Positions 1-5,588 are shown, numbered from the stretch's first letter. The stretch: DNA of 5,588 nt from Deltaproteobacteria bacterium (GCA_019313095.1 JAFDBU010000280.1:1-5588); one strand, 5' to 3'. A program made the numbers and translations. The notes: generated by a model not told the origin, from the letters alone.

Positions 1-184
1 CGACCCCTGGGGCCATAAACATTACTGGATAGGTGGCGGCACTCCTTCATTCGATGCTGGTCAGGACACGGATTCCGCTGCCATAAGCGTAAACAAGGTT
101 TCCATCACCCCGATGCATCTGGATCCCACCAACTATGAAGCCCTCAGTCTCCTGCAAACCGAATGGGGTGCTCTGCTCAAATAA
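1..184 (+). CDS. surE: 5'/3'-nucleotidase SurE, C-terminal part (5' end outside window)
   Basis: The frame from base 2 reads 60 codons to a TAA at 182-184; the rest of the gene lies off the left edge. Recognition rests on the conserved SurE C-terminal pattern: DPWG followed by HYWIGGG, then DAGQDTDSAAI, then VSITPMHLDPTNYEAL. This matches the family's D-P-x-G...YWIGG...GTD-x-x-A...VSITPLxxDLT stretch, which closes the fold and contributes to the dimer. SurE is a cytoplasmic metal-dependent phosphatase that removes 5' or 3' phosphates from nucleoside monophosphates, and some members act on short polyphosphate. It is often linked to survival in stationary phase. The catalytic N-terminal Asp-Asp and Asn residues cannot be checked here. 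The gene ends just before a strong hairpin terminator and converges on the OmpA-family gene. The family call is quite secure despite the short fragment. Confidence 0.85.
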   Translation, partial: DPWGHKHYWIGGGTPSFDAGQDTDSAAISVNKVSITPMHLDPTNYEALSLLQTEWGALLK

Positions 185-185
185 A

Positions 186-218
186 AAAAGCCAGCCACGG
201 TAAAAGTGGCTGGCTTTT
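186..218. terminator. Bidirectional Rho-independent terminator between surE and the OmpA-family gene
   Basis: Bases 190-198 (GCCAGCCAC) pair perfectly with 206-214 (GTGGCTGGC). The stem extends through four A:T pairs (186-189 with 215-218) around a 7-base loop at 199-205. Read on the plus strand, the stem is followed by TTTTACTTTCGTTTATTTTTT, which ends surE transcription two bases after its stop codon. Read on the minus strand, the stem is followed by the complement of the A-run at 183-189, a run of U, which ends the OmpA-family transcript 19 bases after its stop. One hairpin therefore plausibly serves both convergent genes. Confidence 0.9.
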
Positions 219-236
219 ACTTTCGTTTATTTTTTG

Positions 237-2102
237 TTATTCGGTAAAGAGGACTTCCACCCGCCTGTTCTTCTCCCTGCCTTCCCGAGTCTCATTGCTG
301 GCTGCAGGCTTCGTTTCACCAAAACCCCTCATGGTCAACCGCTCTTTGGCAACTCCATGAGCGACAAGGTAGTCAATAACTGCCTGAGCCCGTCTCTCCG
401 AAAGACCCTGATTATATTCTTCCGTGCCGATCCAGCAGGTATGTCCATGAATCTCGGCATTCAGCTCAGGATTCTTCTTGAAGGTATCCACCCAGCGGTC
501 CAACTCGTGCTTGGACTCGGGACGGAGAGTGGACTTGTCAAAATCAAAGAAGATATTGTTTATCCTGAGGGTAATCTTTTCTTTGACAAGCTTTTCAAGG
601 GGATACAGTACTATATCATGCCGGAATTTGGTAGTGGCTTTTATGTCGGTGAAATCGAAAGTTTCAGATGCCCCCATGTAGCCCTCTTTTTCCGCCGAGT
701 AACCATACTTATGACCTGAGGGCAGGACAGTGAAATAATCGCCGGAGCCGGGATCACTTTGGGCGATTCCGGCCGACTTGTCCAGGGTCAGGTCATTCCA
801 GGCGATCCTGGCTGCCAGGGGATTCTTATCAGGATCCGTGACCTTGCCGTACACGGTGACCGTAAACTTAGGCCTGGCGGCGGCAGGCAGTTCCGTGTCA
901 AAAATATCACTGGGCCCGCAACCTGTCTGGGGTGTGCTGATGTCGCCCTCCCAGCATTCTGACTTCTTTTCCGAGGTTGAATAATAGGCGAGGTCGCCCT
1001 CGGTTGTTATCTGGAAGCCCCAATCATTGTAGGGACCGTTAATCTCCTTGCCGAGATTTACCGGCTCGCTCCATTCGGTCCAGGAAGAATCGCTCTTGCG
1101 GGTGGCCATGAACACATCAAGTCCACCCAGCCCGTAATGGCCTTCAGAGCTGAAATACAAGGTCTTGCCATCCGGATGCAGGAACGGTGAATACTCGGCA
1201 AAGGGGGTATTTATAGTAGGGCCCAGGTTGATCAATTTCCCCTCATCCGGACCACTTTCTATATAGACATAAATATCCGTATTCCCGGCATAACTGCCAT
1301 GGAATAAGGACTCTTTCGGCTTGAAGGCGCCGATATTTCCAGGACGGTCGGAGATGAACAAAATGGTCCTGCCGTCAGCCGGAAGCATGGCATCGGAGTC
1401 AAAATACTCAGTGTTGATCGGCTCCGGATAATGCATGGCTTCAGACCAGCATTCTTTTCCCTTCACGGCATAAAATATATCCCCCCGACCGAAAGACTCG
1501 GGATAGTTTGCCATAAGTGTCATCTTGCTGCTGTCTGCCGAAATGCCCAGAATCATTTCATGGCTCGGGGTGGTAATCGGCGGTCCGACATTATCGGCAT
1601 TCTGCCAGTTACGGCGTTCTTTTATTGAATAGTAAATATCCTCACCGCCGGATTCTTCACCCCTGTTGCGGGTAAAGTAAAGGGTCTGGCTGTCTGCCGA
1701 GATTATTGGCCTGAACTCAGCGCCCCTACTGTTCACCCCGGAACCAAGACGGGATTTGCTCAGATTTTCTTCTGGAGCCTCAAGCAGACTGATTATCTTA
1801 TCGAACCGATCTGCCATGCCTGGGAAGCTGTCCTTATATTTTCTGTAGATATCAGCTGCCGCTTTCCAGTTCCTGGCATTGACTTGGGAGACGGCAAGCC
1901 TCTGCACGGCGACGAAGGCCAACTCACATGGACTGTTATCTAGGATAAACTGCTCATAGTCCTGGACTGTTACTGCCTGCTGCAGCGCGGTCTCACGTTC
2001 TTCACACATCTCGGCTGCAGCGACAAATTGGGGGATTAGTGCGAGCAAGATTATTAAGGTCCCAAGAACCAGCTTACGACCCGTCATCATCTTTGCAATC
2101 AT
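237..2102 (-). CDS. Exported TPR-like / PD40 propeller / CRD-like / OmpA-domain protein
   Basis: The product has 621 residues. Residues 1-30 form a signal peptide (basic Met-Thr-Gly-Arg-Lys start, hydrophobic core 11-29, likely cleavage after AAA30). There is no lipobox at Cys33. Residues 31-110 are helical and TPR-like (AAADIYRKYKDSFPG at 81-95). Residues 128-380 carry about five PD40/WD40-like repeats, of the type xxSADSQTLYF (139-143) and HPDGKTLYFSS (309-319). The linkers between them repeat PITTPSHE, PINTEYFD, TINTPFAE and EINGPYND. Together they suggest a beta-propeller. Residues 412-500 resemble a carboxypeptidase-regulatory beta-sandwich. Residues 511-621 are an OmpA C-terminal domain (FFDFDKSTLRPES, then YNQGLSERRAQAV, then GFGETKP, then NRRVEV). 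That domain normally grips diaminopimelate in peptidoglycan, so a periplasmic or outer-membrane anchoring role is inferred. Arg571 is kept, but the expected Asp is Cys556. Cys383 and Cys395 may form a disulfide. The chosen ATG has a strong ribosome site. The specific partner is unknown. Confidence 0.88.
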   Translation of the reverse strand: MIAKMMTGRKLVLGTLIILLALIPQFVAAAEMCEERETALQQAVTVQDYEQFILDNSPCELAFVAVQRLAVSQVNARNWKAAADIYRKYKDSFPGMADRFDKIISLLEAPEENLSKSRLGSGVNSRGAEFRPIISADSQTLYFTRNRGEESGGEDIYYSIKERRNWQNADNVGPPITTPSHEMILGISADSSKMTLMANYPESFGRGDIFYAVKGKECWSEAMHYPEPINTEYFDSDAMLPADGRTILFISDRPGNIGAFKPKESLFHGSYAGNTDIYVYIESGPDEGKLINLGPTINTPFAEYSPFLHPDGKTLYFSSEGHYGLGGLDVFMATRKSDSSWTEWSEPVNLGKEINGPYNDWGFQITTEGDLAYYSTSEKKSECWEGDISTPQTGCGPSDIFDTELPAAARPKFTVTVYGKVTDPDKNPLAARIAWNDLTLDKSAGIAQSDPGSGDYFTVLPSGHKYGYSAEKEGYMGASETFDFTDIKATTKFRHDIVLYPLEKLVKEKITLRINNIFFDFDKSTLRPESKHELDRWVDTFKKNPELNAEIHGHTCWIGTEEYNQGLSERRAQAVIDYLVAHGVAKERLTMRGFGETKPAASNETREGREKNRRVEVLFTE

Positions 2103-2107
2103 CGGAG

Positions 2108-2117
2108 TCCTCCTCTT
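2108..2117 (-). promoter_or_regulatory. Ribosome binding site of the OmpA-family gene
   Basis: The minus strand reads AAGAGGAGGA here, a near-perfect Shine-Dalgarno. The AGGAGG core (2109-2114) lies six bases before the ATG at 2102-2100. It favours this start over the internal Met codons at residues 5 and 6, and it keeps the signal peptide's N-region intact. Confidence 0.85.
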
Positions 2118-2152
2118 AATTACTCTTGGCAGACAACTAACCTAGTTAGATT

Positions 2153-2182
2153 ATTATACTAACAAGTCAATTACCCTATAAT
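2153..2182. promoter_or_regulatory. Candidate overlapping divergent promoters (two perfect TATAAT hexamers)
   Basis: On the minus strand TATAAT occupies 2158-2153, which would start the OmpA-family transcript about 40 bases before its ATG. On the plus strand TATAAT occupies 2177-2182, which would drive nfo with a leader of about 240 bases. Each hexamer sits roughly 17 bases upstream of the other, so each falls in the other's -35 position. The -35 matches to TTGACA are therefore poor (TTATAG on minus, TTATAC on plus), and neither side has a TGn extension. A TTGACT on the minus strand (2170-2165) is only six bases from the -10 and cannot pair with it. The hexamers are exact, but their function is inferred. 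Confidence 0.35.
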
Positions 2183-2414
2183 TTTTTAGTTTTCTGGTCA
2201 ACAAGATAGTTTGCATATCACGCTTCAATTTAAAGATTTACCAATTTTTATGCCATCCGGTTCAACTCATACTTTCCTGTATTTTGATCTTTCAATATCA
2301 GACCCTTACCAGCATGCAAACCGCAAGCCAAAATATAAAAAATAATTGCTGTTTTTTTTCAAAAACATGTACTAACAATAAAAGAGCAGCAGCAATCCAT
2401 GTTTCAAACCTACT

Positions 2415-2418
2415 GAGG
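2415..2418 (+). promoter_or_regulatory. Ribosome binding site that fixes the TTG start of nfo
   Basis: GAGG in the context TGAGGAA lies nine bases before the TTG at 2428-2430. No comparable purine-rich site precedes the upstream in-frame ATG codons at 2284 and 2314. This site is therefore the main evidence for the shorter endonuclease IV start. Confidence 0.75.
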
Positions 2419-2427
2419 AATAGTACT

Positions 2428-3291
2428 TTGCCGCTTCTTGGCGCTCACATGTCGGTTGAAGGAGGCCTCCACAAGGCCTTTGAACGCATCACGCTTGTCA
2501 AAGGTGAATCCTTGCAGATTTTTTCGAAAAATCAGCGGCAATGGGAGGTACCGCCGCTGCGTGATTCCGAAATTAAACAATTTAAAAAAGCTTGGGAACA
2601 ATGGGGCCAAAAGCATGTTGCCGTGCATGATTCCTATCTTATCAACCTGGCAAACTCTGATGCCCAAAAATCGAACCGGGCCGTCGGGGCCTTTGCCGAA
2701 GAAATAAACCGTGCCGGTCTTTTGACCATTCCCTACCTTATCATGCATCCCGGCTCCCATGTCGGCGCCGGCATTGAACAGGGGTTAAAGCAGTTAACAA
2801 AAAATCTCGACCGGGCCTTTGAAAAGGCAGCTGAGGCAACAGCCGTCATGGTTCTGTTGGAAACGACCGCAGGCCAAGGCACCGTTCTTGGCTCCAGATT
2901 TGAGGAACTGGCCTATATCATCAGCCATTCCAAGTACAGTGATCGTTTGGGAGTCTGTTATGATACCTGCCATACCTTTGCAGCCGGTTATGATATCAGC
3001 ACCAAAAAGGGCTACAGCAAAACATTTTCAGATTTTGAGTCCATAATCGGCCTTGACCGGCTGAAATTCTTTCACCTCAATGATTCGAAAAAAGAGCTGG
3101 GTTCCAGGGTTGACCGCCATGATCATATCGGCAAGGGGAAAATCGGGCTGACAGGTTTCCGGCAGTTGTTAAACGATCCGCGTTTTGTCGCGCACCCCAT
3201 GGTACTGGAAACTCCCAAGGAGAAAGACCTGAAGGAAGATATTGAGAACCTTAAACTCTTGCGAAGTCTGGCTACTAAAAATAAATCTTAA
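2428..3291 (+). CDS. nfo: Endonuclease IV (AP endonuclease family 2)
   Basis: The enzyme cleaves DNA 5' to abasic sites and removes blocked 3' ends in base-excision repair, acting in the cytoplasm with a tri-zinc centre. From the TTG start the product has 287 residues, against 285 for E. coli Nfo. All nine zinc ligands are visible: His67 (VHDSYLINL), His107 (MHPGSH), Glu145 (LETTAGQG), Asp179 and His182 (CYDTCH), His216 (FHLNDS), Asp229 and His231 (SRVDRHDH) and Glu261 (VLETP). Six or more of these numbers equal those of the E. coli enzyme once the TTG is residue 1. The N-terminal strand LLGAHMSVEGGL and the SKNQRQW motif are also typical. An in-frame ATG at 2284 would add 48 residues with no counterpart in the family, and it lacks a ribosome site. 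The gene stands alone, divergent from the OmpA-family gene and convergent with the Pit gene. Confidence 0.95.
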   Translation: MPLLGAHMSVEGGLHKAFERITLVKGESLQIFSKNQRQWEVPPLRDSEIKQFKKAWEQWGQKHVAVHDSYLINLANSDAQKSNRAVGAFAEEINRAGLLTIPYLIMHPGSHVGAGIEQGLKQLTKNLDRAFEKAAEATAVMVLLETTAGQGTVLGSRFEELAYIISHSKYSDRLGVCYDTCHTFAAGYDISTKKGYSKTFSDFESIIGLDRLKFFHLNDSKKELGSRVDRHDHIGKGKIGLTGFRQLLNDPRFVAHPMVLETPKEKDLKEDIENLKLLRSLATKNKS

Positions 3292-3362
3292 CCTTTTTTT
3301 CACAACTGAGACACTTGCAGATATGCAAACAGATGCAGTTATACGTTTTGAGAAATGCGGGT

Positions 3363-4682
3363 TTAAGCAACTCTCGCCGCCAGTACCAGTTCCCTGACAA
3401 AATCAAGCATAAAGGTGCGCCCGAGCAGGAAAAGAATGATGCACACAACGGCAGCCGCCGGGACAGTAATCAGCCAGGACTTGAATATCTTTTTGGCAAT
3501 GCGGCTGTCAATACCAGCCAGACCACGGGCTAAACCGATTCCCATGATAGCTCCCACCAGGGTATGAGTCGTTGAAACCGGCAGTTTCATCCTGGTGCAG
3601 ATAAGCACGGTGGCAGTAGCGGCAATATCGGCCGCAACACCACGGGTTGGAGTGATTTCAGTTATCTTGGTGCCTACCGTAGCCATGACCCGGTAACCAT
3701 AGGTGGCAAGCCCCAGAACAATACCGATGCCACCCAGCATAAGGATCCAGAGGGGAACCGGGACTTTCATCTCCACGGTACCGGTTTTCAAAATGTTTGC
3801 CACGGCAGCTAAAGGCCCGACAGAGTTGGCCACGTCATTGGCACCATGGGCAAATGCCACGGCACAGGAGCTGATGATAACCAGCGGCACATAGACTTCC
3901 TCTACCAGTTCAAGTTGTTTTGCCAGCGGCAGTATTTCCTTGCCGGCAAGTTTTTTCGCCACATGAAGTCTTGATATAACAGTTGAAATAACACTTATTA
4001 CAAAAGCGATGAGCAGTGTATGGGTGTCTGTCAGCCAGTCAATTCCTTTGAGAACATGTTTCAGTCCTTTATAGATCGTAGCAAGGGTCACCACCATGGC
4101 TAGAAAGAAAACAATGTACGGGGTGATTTTAATAGCCGCCTTTACCGGTTTTTCATGCCCCAGGATCAACCGGCTGATAATCTTGAAGATGATAAAGGCC
4201 ATGAGGCCACCGGCAAAGGGTGAGATAAACCAGCTGGCCACAATCTGTCCCATCTTGCCCCAGTTGACAGAACCTATCCCCGCTGCCACAATACCGAAAC
4301 CGGCCACAGCGCCGACAATGGAATGGGTGGTGGAAACCGGCATACCGGTCCAGGTGGCAATATGAAGCCAGATAGCTGCTGAAAGCAGGGCAGCAGCCAT
4401 GCCGATAACCAGAAGTGCCGCTGCTTCACCTTCAAGCATGCCGGACATTGACGACAGGGCTGAAGGGTCAACGATACCCTTACGGATGGTATCCGTTACA
4501 TGGGAACCCACCAGGACTGCTCCGGCAAATTCACAGATCCCTGCTGCAATGACAGCCTGTTTTACAGAGAGGGCTCCGGACCCGACAGCATCGGCCATGG
4601 AATTCGCCACATCGTTGGCGCCGATATTCCAGGCCATATAAAGCCCCAGCAGGGCTATGACTGCAAGTATAATGATATCCAT
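3363..4682 (-). CDS. pit: Pit-type inorganic phosphate transporter (PHO4/PiT family)
   Basis: This 439-residue inner-membrane permease has roughly ten to twelve hydrophobic segments. The family's internal duplication is clear: GANDVANS occurs at residues 21-28 and again at 280-287, and PVSTTH occurs at 115-120 and again at 368-373, each followed by a Gly-rich membrane segment (IVGAVAGFG, LVGAIMGIG). These motifs form the two halves of the phosphate-binding core. Family members move phosphate, often as a neutral metal-phosphate complex, using H+ or Na+; which ion is used cannot be read here. A hydrophilic stretch at about 239-261 separates the halves. The gene lies 20 bases after the DUF47 gene, which fits one transcript. 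No clear Shine-Dalgarno precedes the ATG (upstream CTCTTTCCGCTGCTGATCGC), so translational coupling to the upstream gene is plausible. Length and motifs are intact. The symbol is generic for the family. Confidence 0.93.
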   Translation of the reverse strand: MDIIILAVIALLGLYMAWNIGANDVANSMADAVGSGALSVKQAVIAAGICEFAGAVLVGSHVTDTIRKGIVDPSALSSMSGMLEGEAAALLVIGMAAALLSAAIWLHIATWTGMPVSTTHSIVGAVAGFGIVAAGIGSVNWGKMGQIVASWFISPFAGGLMAFIIFKIISRLILGHEKPVKAAIKITPYIVFFLAMVVTLATIYKGLKHVLKGIDWLTDTHTLLIAFVISVISTVISRLHVAKKLAGKEILPLAKQLELVEEVYVPLVIISSCAVAFAHGANDVANSVGPLAAVANILKTGTVEMKVPVPLWILMLGGIGIVLGLATYGYRVMATVGTKITEITPTRGVAADIAATATVLICTRMKLPVSTTHTLVGAIMGIGLARGLAGIDSRIAKKIFKSWLITVPAAAVVCIILFLLGRTFMLDFVRELVLAARVA

Positions 4683-4702
4683 GCGATCAGCAGCGGAAAG
4701 AG

Positions 4703-5374
4703 CTATTTGAGAATCATGGTTCTGAGCATGTCACCGGCGTTTTCCGCCTCGTTGGCAATGGCGCCCAGGGTGAGGATCATCTTTTCATAGAAAATTATGG
4801 TGATGGGATCCAGCTGCTTTTCAAGAGCGTAGACATCCTTGCTCAGGCTCCGGGCCATGCGGTCTGCTTTCCATTCTTCCTCATTGAGTCCCTTGAGCAG
4901 GCTGAGGACCACTTTTGCCTCTGCACCGCTGAAGGATGCCTCGGCCAGATTGTTCAGCTCAATGGCAGCGGTAAGCAGAGTGCCGGTTACCTGGAAGATC
5001 TGGTCGACAAAGTCAAAAAACTTGTCCATGATATCAGGGTGCAACTTGGTCTTACGCAGGGTCAGGATAACCGCAAAATCCTCTGTCTTGTCCGCGATAT
5101 TATCCTGACTGCTGATAAATCCCGCCAGGTCTACCCGGTCAACCGGCATGAAGTAGCGGCGCGGTAAATGATCACGAACATTATGCTTAATCGTGTCTGC
5201 CTCATACTCCAGTTTTGAGATTCTATCCTGCAGTCTGCGGATCTCCTCATAATCCTCGTTAACCAGGGCCTCCATCAGCGGCCGGATCATTTCCACACAT
5301 TCATGCACTTTTTTGGTGTGTTCCACCAATGGCCCGAAAGGCGACTTAGCAAATAATTCCTTGATAATATTCAT
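4703..5374 (-). CDS. DUF47 / PhoU-like Pit accessory protein
   Basis: The product is a 223-residue soluble, nearly all-helical protein of the PhoU-related DUF47 family (usual length about 210-230). It has no signal peptide or membrane segment, so it is cytoplasmic. Typical acidic helix motifs are visible: LEYEADTIKHNVRDHLP (55-71), SSQDNIADKTEDF (88-100) and GAIANEAENAGDML (204-217). The spaced Glu/Asp residues resemble the metal-binding ExxxD elements of PhoU. Family members are commonly encoded next to Pit permeases and are thought to modulate them, as PhoU does for the Pst system; that role is inferred from the neighbour. It is the first gene of the pair. The ATG at 5374-5372 has only a modest ribosome site (TAAGGT, nine bases upstream). 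The N-terminus MNIIKELFAKSPFGPLVEH fits the family, which supports this start. Confidence 0.9.
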   Translation of the reverse strand: MNIIKELFAKSPFGPLVEHTKKVHECVEMIRPLMEALVNEDYEEIRRLQDRISKLEYEADTIKHNVRDHLPRRYFMPVDRVDLAGFISSQDNIADKTEDFAVILTLRKTKLHPDIMDKFFDFVDQIFQVTGTLLTAAIELNNLAEASFSGAEAKVVLSLLKGLNEEEWKADRMARSLSKDVYALEKQLDPITIIFYEKMILTLGAIANEAENAGDMLRTMILK

Positions 5375-5414
5375 TCTTTTTTACCTTAATTGAAGGGAAG
5401 TCTCCTTAAGCACT

Positions 5415-5450
5415 ATGGCAATGACGTCAACAAAATATAGCAATGGCAAT
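5415..5450. repeat. Direct repeat ATGGCAAT flanking a promoter, with TGACGTCA palindrome
   Basis: ATGGCAAT occurs at 5415-5422 and again at 5443-5450, 28 bases start to start; the flanking bases GA and AA extend the match imperfectly. A perfect palindrome TGACGTCA occupies 5422-5429. The two repeat copies bracket the candidate -10 of the DUF47-pit operon, and the palindrome covers the predicted start point. They are possible regulator sites, but no known operator is recognised. Confidence 0.4.
5434..5442 (-). promoter_or_regulatory. Candidate extended -10 promoter of the DUF47-pit operon
   Basis: The minus strand reads TGCTATATT from 5442 to 5434, an extended -10 (TGn plus TATATT). No good -35 lies 16-18 bases upstream, as is common for extended -10 promoters. 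Transcription would begin near 5427, about 55 bases before the DUF47 start codon and inside the TGACGTCA palindrome. The assignment is by motif only. Confidence 0.35.
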
Positions 5451-5501
5451 AACTTTTTAATCTGGGAAAAATTAATAGAAAGCTAACCCAAAAATAACAC
5501 T

Positions 5502-5506
5502 GGAGG
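5502..5506 (+). promoter_or_regulatory. Ribosome binding site of the right-edge gene
   Basis: GGAGG lies ten bases before the ATG at 5517, slightly longer than the ideal spacing but a strong match. It is the main support for real translation starting there. Confidence 0.6.
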
Positions 5507-5516
5507 CAATATAATT

Positions 5517-5588
5517 ATGAATTTTTATGGAAGTGCTGAAAAAGGGGCAGACACGGGCGATATCTACTTTCAGCCACGAAAGGGGGAC
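5517..5588 (+). CDS. Unrecognised protein, N-terminal 24 codons (runs off the right edge)
   Basis: An ATG preceded by GGAGG opens a frame of 24 codons with no stop before the window ends. The visible start is MNFYGSAEKGADTGDIYFQP. It lacks a signal peptide or a hydrophobic segment, so a cytoplasmic product is more likely than an exported one. I do not recognise the family and assign no function. It is divergent from the DUF47-pit operon and may share regulatory DNA with it. Confidence 0.55.
   Translation, partial: MNFYGSAEKGADTGDIYFQPRKGD

Larger units (their letters stand above)
2103..2427. other. AT-rich divergent intergenic region between the OmpA-family gene and nfo
   Basis: This is a 325-base gap if nfo starts at its TTG. 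It is AT-rich with homopolymer runs (eight T at 2352-2359). It holds the OmpA-gene ribosome site and the paired -10 hexamers at 2153-2182. A weak inverted repeat is also present (ATTGCTG 2345-2351 with CAGCAAT 2390-2396, 38-base gap), enclosing a small A:T hairpin (2350-2356 with 2361-2367). The plus frame stays open from an ATG at 2284, but its translation has no family resemblance and reads like random AT-rich sequence. I see no RNA gene or riboswitch that I can name. Confidence 0.6.
5375..5516. other. Divergent intergenic region upstream of the DUF47-pit operon
   Basis: This AT-rich 142-base gap contains the start signals for two divergent transcription units. It holds a candidate extended -10 for the operon, two copies of ATGGCAAT, an 8-base palindrome, and a ribosome site for the right-edge gene. 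No convincing plus-strand promoter, Pho box or sigma-54 site was found by eye. Confidence 0.5.

Noticed and set aside
2001..2010. Lipoprotein cleavage site at Cys33 of the OmpA-family protein
   Set aside because: The residues before the cysteine are AAEM, not a Leu-Ala/Ser-Gly/Ala lipobox. A signal peptidase I site after AAA30 fits better.
2345..2396. Structured leader or riboswitch upstream of nfo
   Set aside because: The inverted repeat is only seven pairs with a 38-base loop, and the inner hairpin is all A:T apart from one pair. It is compatible with chance in AT-rich DNA.
2284..2427. N-terminal extension of endonuclease IV from ATG 2284
   Set aside because: It has no ribosome site, no family counterpart and AT-rich random-looking translation; the TTG at 2428 gives the family length.
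3294..3328. Rho-independent terminator after nfo
   Set aside because: The T-run has no GC-rich stem before it, and the nearby five-pair stem lies after the T-run and has no U-tract of its own.
3703..4641. Plus-strand open frames opposite the Pit gene
   Set aside because: They are short shadows of a well-conserved membrane-protein gene, with no ribosome sites or recognisable products.
5415..5450. PhoB box upstream of the DUF47-pit operon
   Set aside because: The minus strand TTGCCAT copies are 28 bases apart, not 11, and match CTGTCAT at only five of seven positions.
5444..5460. Sigma-54 promoter starting TGGCA
   Set aside because: No GC dinucleotide lies ten bases after the GG, so the -12 element is missing.

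Overview
This 5.6 kb window looks like ordinary chromosome from a Gram-negative bacterium. The evidence is an OmpA-type envelope protein with a signal peptide, compact genes with Shine-Dalgarno sites, and AT-rich intergenic gaps. The gene styles (TPR/PD40/OmpA protein, PhoU-like DUF47 plus Pit pair, surE, nfo) would fit a deltaproteobacterium such as a Desulfobacterota member. That placement is a guess from the protein sequences and not something the DNA proves. No mobile element, CRISPR array, tRNA or rRNA was seen.

Layout. Bases 1-184 (+) hold the last 60 codons of a SurE-type 5'/3'-nucleotidase. It converges on a large minus-strand gene (237-2102) across a strong hairpin that can terminate transcription from both sides. 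The 621-residue product is an exported protein with a helical TPR-like N-terminus, a run of PD40 beta-propeller repeats, a carboxypeptidase-regulatory-like beta domain and a C-terminal OmpA peptidoglycan-binding domain. A 325-base AT-rich divergent gap (2103-2427) follows. It contains two perfect TATAAT hexamers on opposite strands. Then comes endonuclease IV (nfo, +), which most likely starts at a TTG at 2428 and not at the upstream ATG at 2284.

On the right, a minus-strand two-gene operon (5374 to 3363) encodes a DUF47/PhoU-like protein and then a Pit-type phosphate permease, 20 bases apart. It faces nfo tail to tail. A 142-base divergent region with a direct repeat and a palindrome separates this operon from the first 24 codons of an unrecognised plus-strand gene at the right edge.

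How the genes relate. Only the DUF47 and Pit pair forms a clear functional unit: low-affinity phosphate (or metal-phosphate) transport with its cytoplasmic partner. SurE, endonuclease IV and the OmpA protein are independent functions that are neighbours by position. I see no undescribed multi-gene system. The most distinctive items are the PorE-like domain order of the OmpA protein and the cysteine that replaces its expected peptidoglycan-binding aspartate.
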